Below the pieces are notes generated by a model that was given only the letters and a program-made list of their open reading frames with translations, searched no databases and had not been told where the DNA came from. This document shows, piece by piece, positions 14,098-14,661 of a DNA stretch of 14,661 nt (position 1 is its first letter; each line of letters opens with the position of its first letter). A program made the position numbers and the translations under genes. This stretch comes from an uncultured Bacteroidales bacterium. Lineage in GTDB: Bacteria; Bacteroidota; Bacteroidia; Bacteroidales; WCHB1-69. Location of the stretch: NCBI GenBank assembly GCA_937901455.1, contig CALDIA010000031.1:1-14661 (forward strand). The letters are read 5' to 3'.

Positions 14098-14661
14098 TCA
14101 AATGGTGGTCTTTTTAACAATGAGAATGCTAAGTTCATACAAGAGGCAGATAGGCAGTGCGACGAGCATCAGCGTGAAAGCGTCCCCTGTGGGGGTGATT
14201 ACCGCAGCCAGCAGGACAATGACAACGATAGCATAGCGACGGTATCGTTTCAGCATGTCGGCATTGACGATTCCCATCTTGGCTAAAAAATAGGCCAGTA
14301 TTGGGATTTCAAACAGCAGTCCCATAATCAGGCTCATGGAGAGAATGGCGCCGATATATGAGGGCAGCGACACTTGGTTGACGACCCCGCCATACACCTG
14401 ATAGGAGCTTAAGAAATGGAACGTAAAGGGGAAGATGACGAAGTAGTTAAGCAGTATGCCACACAAAAAAAGCAAGATACCCCCCACCATCAATGTACCC
14501 ATATAGCGTTTCTCGTGCTCATAAAGGGCTGGTATGACAAATCCATACAGCTGATACACTATGTACGGGGAGGCCAGTACCAAGCCGCCCCAAAACGCCG
14601 CCTGCATATGCACCACGAACTGTGCCGCTAATTCCACATTGATAAACTGCGCCTCCATATC
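14098..14661 (-). CDS. tatC: Sec-independent protein translocase TatC (N-terminus outside window)
   Basis: This reading frame enters from the right edge of the window, so the N-terminus with its first membrane helix is missing; 187 residues are visible, against roughly 240-280 for the family. The ATG at 14658 is internal. TatC is the signal-binding core of the twin-arginine translocase in the inner membrane. Family marks are SPYIVYQLYGFVIPALYEHE (near the start of the visible part), the GLLFEIPI segment with its conserved Glu, and RYAIVVIVLLAAVITPTGD followed by LPICLLYELSI at the C-terminus. Four or more hydrophobic helices are visible. It is followed on the same strand by the polyferredoxin gene (25 bases) and then by an aldo/keto reductase with a clear Tat signal, so the translocase is encoded beside probable clients. 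Whether tatA or tatB lies upstream cannot be seen. Confidence 0.95.
   Translation of the reverse strand, partial: DMEAQFINVELAAQFVVHMQAAFWGGLVLASPYIVYQLYGFVIPALYEHEKRYMGTLMVGGILLFLCGILLNYFVIFPFTFHFLSSYQVYGGVVNQVSLPSYIGAILSMSLIMGLLFEIPILAYFLAKMGIVNADMLKRYRRYAIVVIVLLAAVITPTGDAFTLMLVALPICLLYELSILIVKKTTI

Noticed and set aside
14073..14138. Upstream start at 14138 for the polyferredoxin
   Set aside because: It would overlap tatC by about 40 bases and add 22 residues atypical for the family; MLKKIRTILA at 14072 matches the usual NapH-like N-terminus.
1..14661. CRISPR arrays, tRNA or rRNA genes, riboswitches
   Set aside because: No regularly spaced repeats, no cloverleaf or conserved rRNA segments and no recognisable riboswitch core (including a cobalamin element before the kam genes) were seen by eye.

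Overview
The window looks like chromosome from a member of the Bacteroidales. The grounds are Bacteroidetes-type promoter elements (TAnnTTTG boxes such as TATCTTTG), few Shine-Dalgarno sequences, a GH3-superfamily gene pair, and secreted and lipoprotein families typical of that order. The genus cannot be fixed from the sequence. Genes from 1 to 3653 lie on the plus strand. Everything from 3704 to the end lies on the minus strand, so the two blocks converge near 3.65-3.70 kb.

Region 1 (1-2950) holds two tandem GH3-like acyl-acid-amido synthetase paralogues, the first cut by the window edge. Region 2 (3021-5450) is AT-rich and accessory in character. It contains a secreted Bacteroidales protein, a tiny glycine-rich membrane protein, an orphan lipoprotein and the scar of an internally deleted IS transposase. 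Region 3 (5454-7706) is a two-gene unit: a 52-residue acidic cysteine-containing protein and a 520-residue membrane-anchored protein whose C-terminus resembles an OmpR-type winged helix. Near-identical palindromes (TGCAAG-G-CTTGCA) lie at both of its borders, each the same distance from a -7-like box.

Region 4 (7729-11175, minus) reads glycosyltransferase family 2, kamD, a 65-residue unknown, kamE, then a terminator. KamD and KamE form the B12- and PLP-dependent D-lysine 5,6-aminomutase of lysine fermentation, and KamE keeps His133 and Lys144 at the canonical positions. The other genes of the lysine pathway are not in this window. Region 5 (11172-14661, minus) reads tatC (cut by the window edge), a membrane polyferredoxin with a NapH-like half, and an exported Fe-S aldo/keto reductase. 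The reductase starts with a textbook twin-arginine lipoprotein signal. The polyferredoxin carries an internal twin-arginine segment between its two ferredoxin halves. The three genes are tightly packed and read as a Tat-linked periplasmic redox module.

The observations most worth following are the internal Tat-like motif beside tatC, the exported Fe-S aldo/keto reductase, the unknown small gene inside kamDE, the membrane-anchored putative regulator with its small partner, and the palindrome shared by the two borders of that unit.
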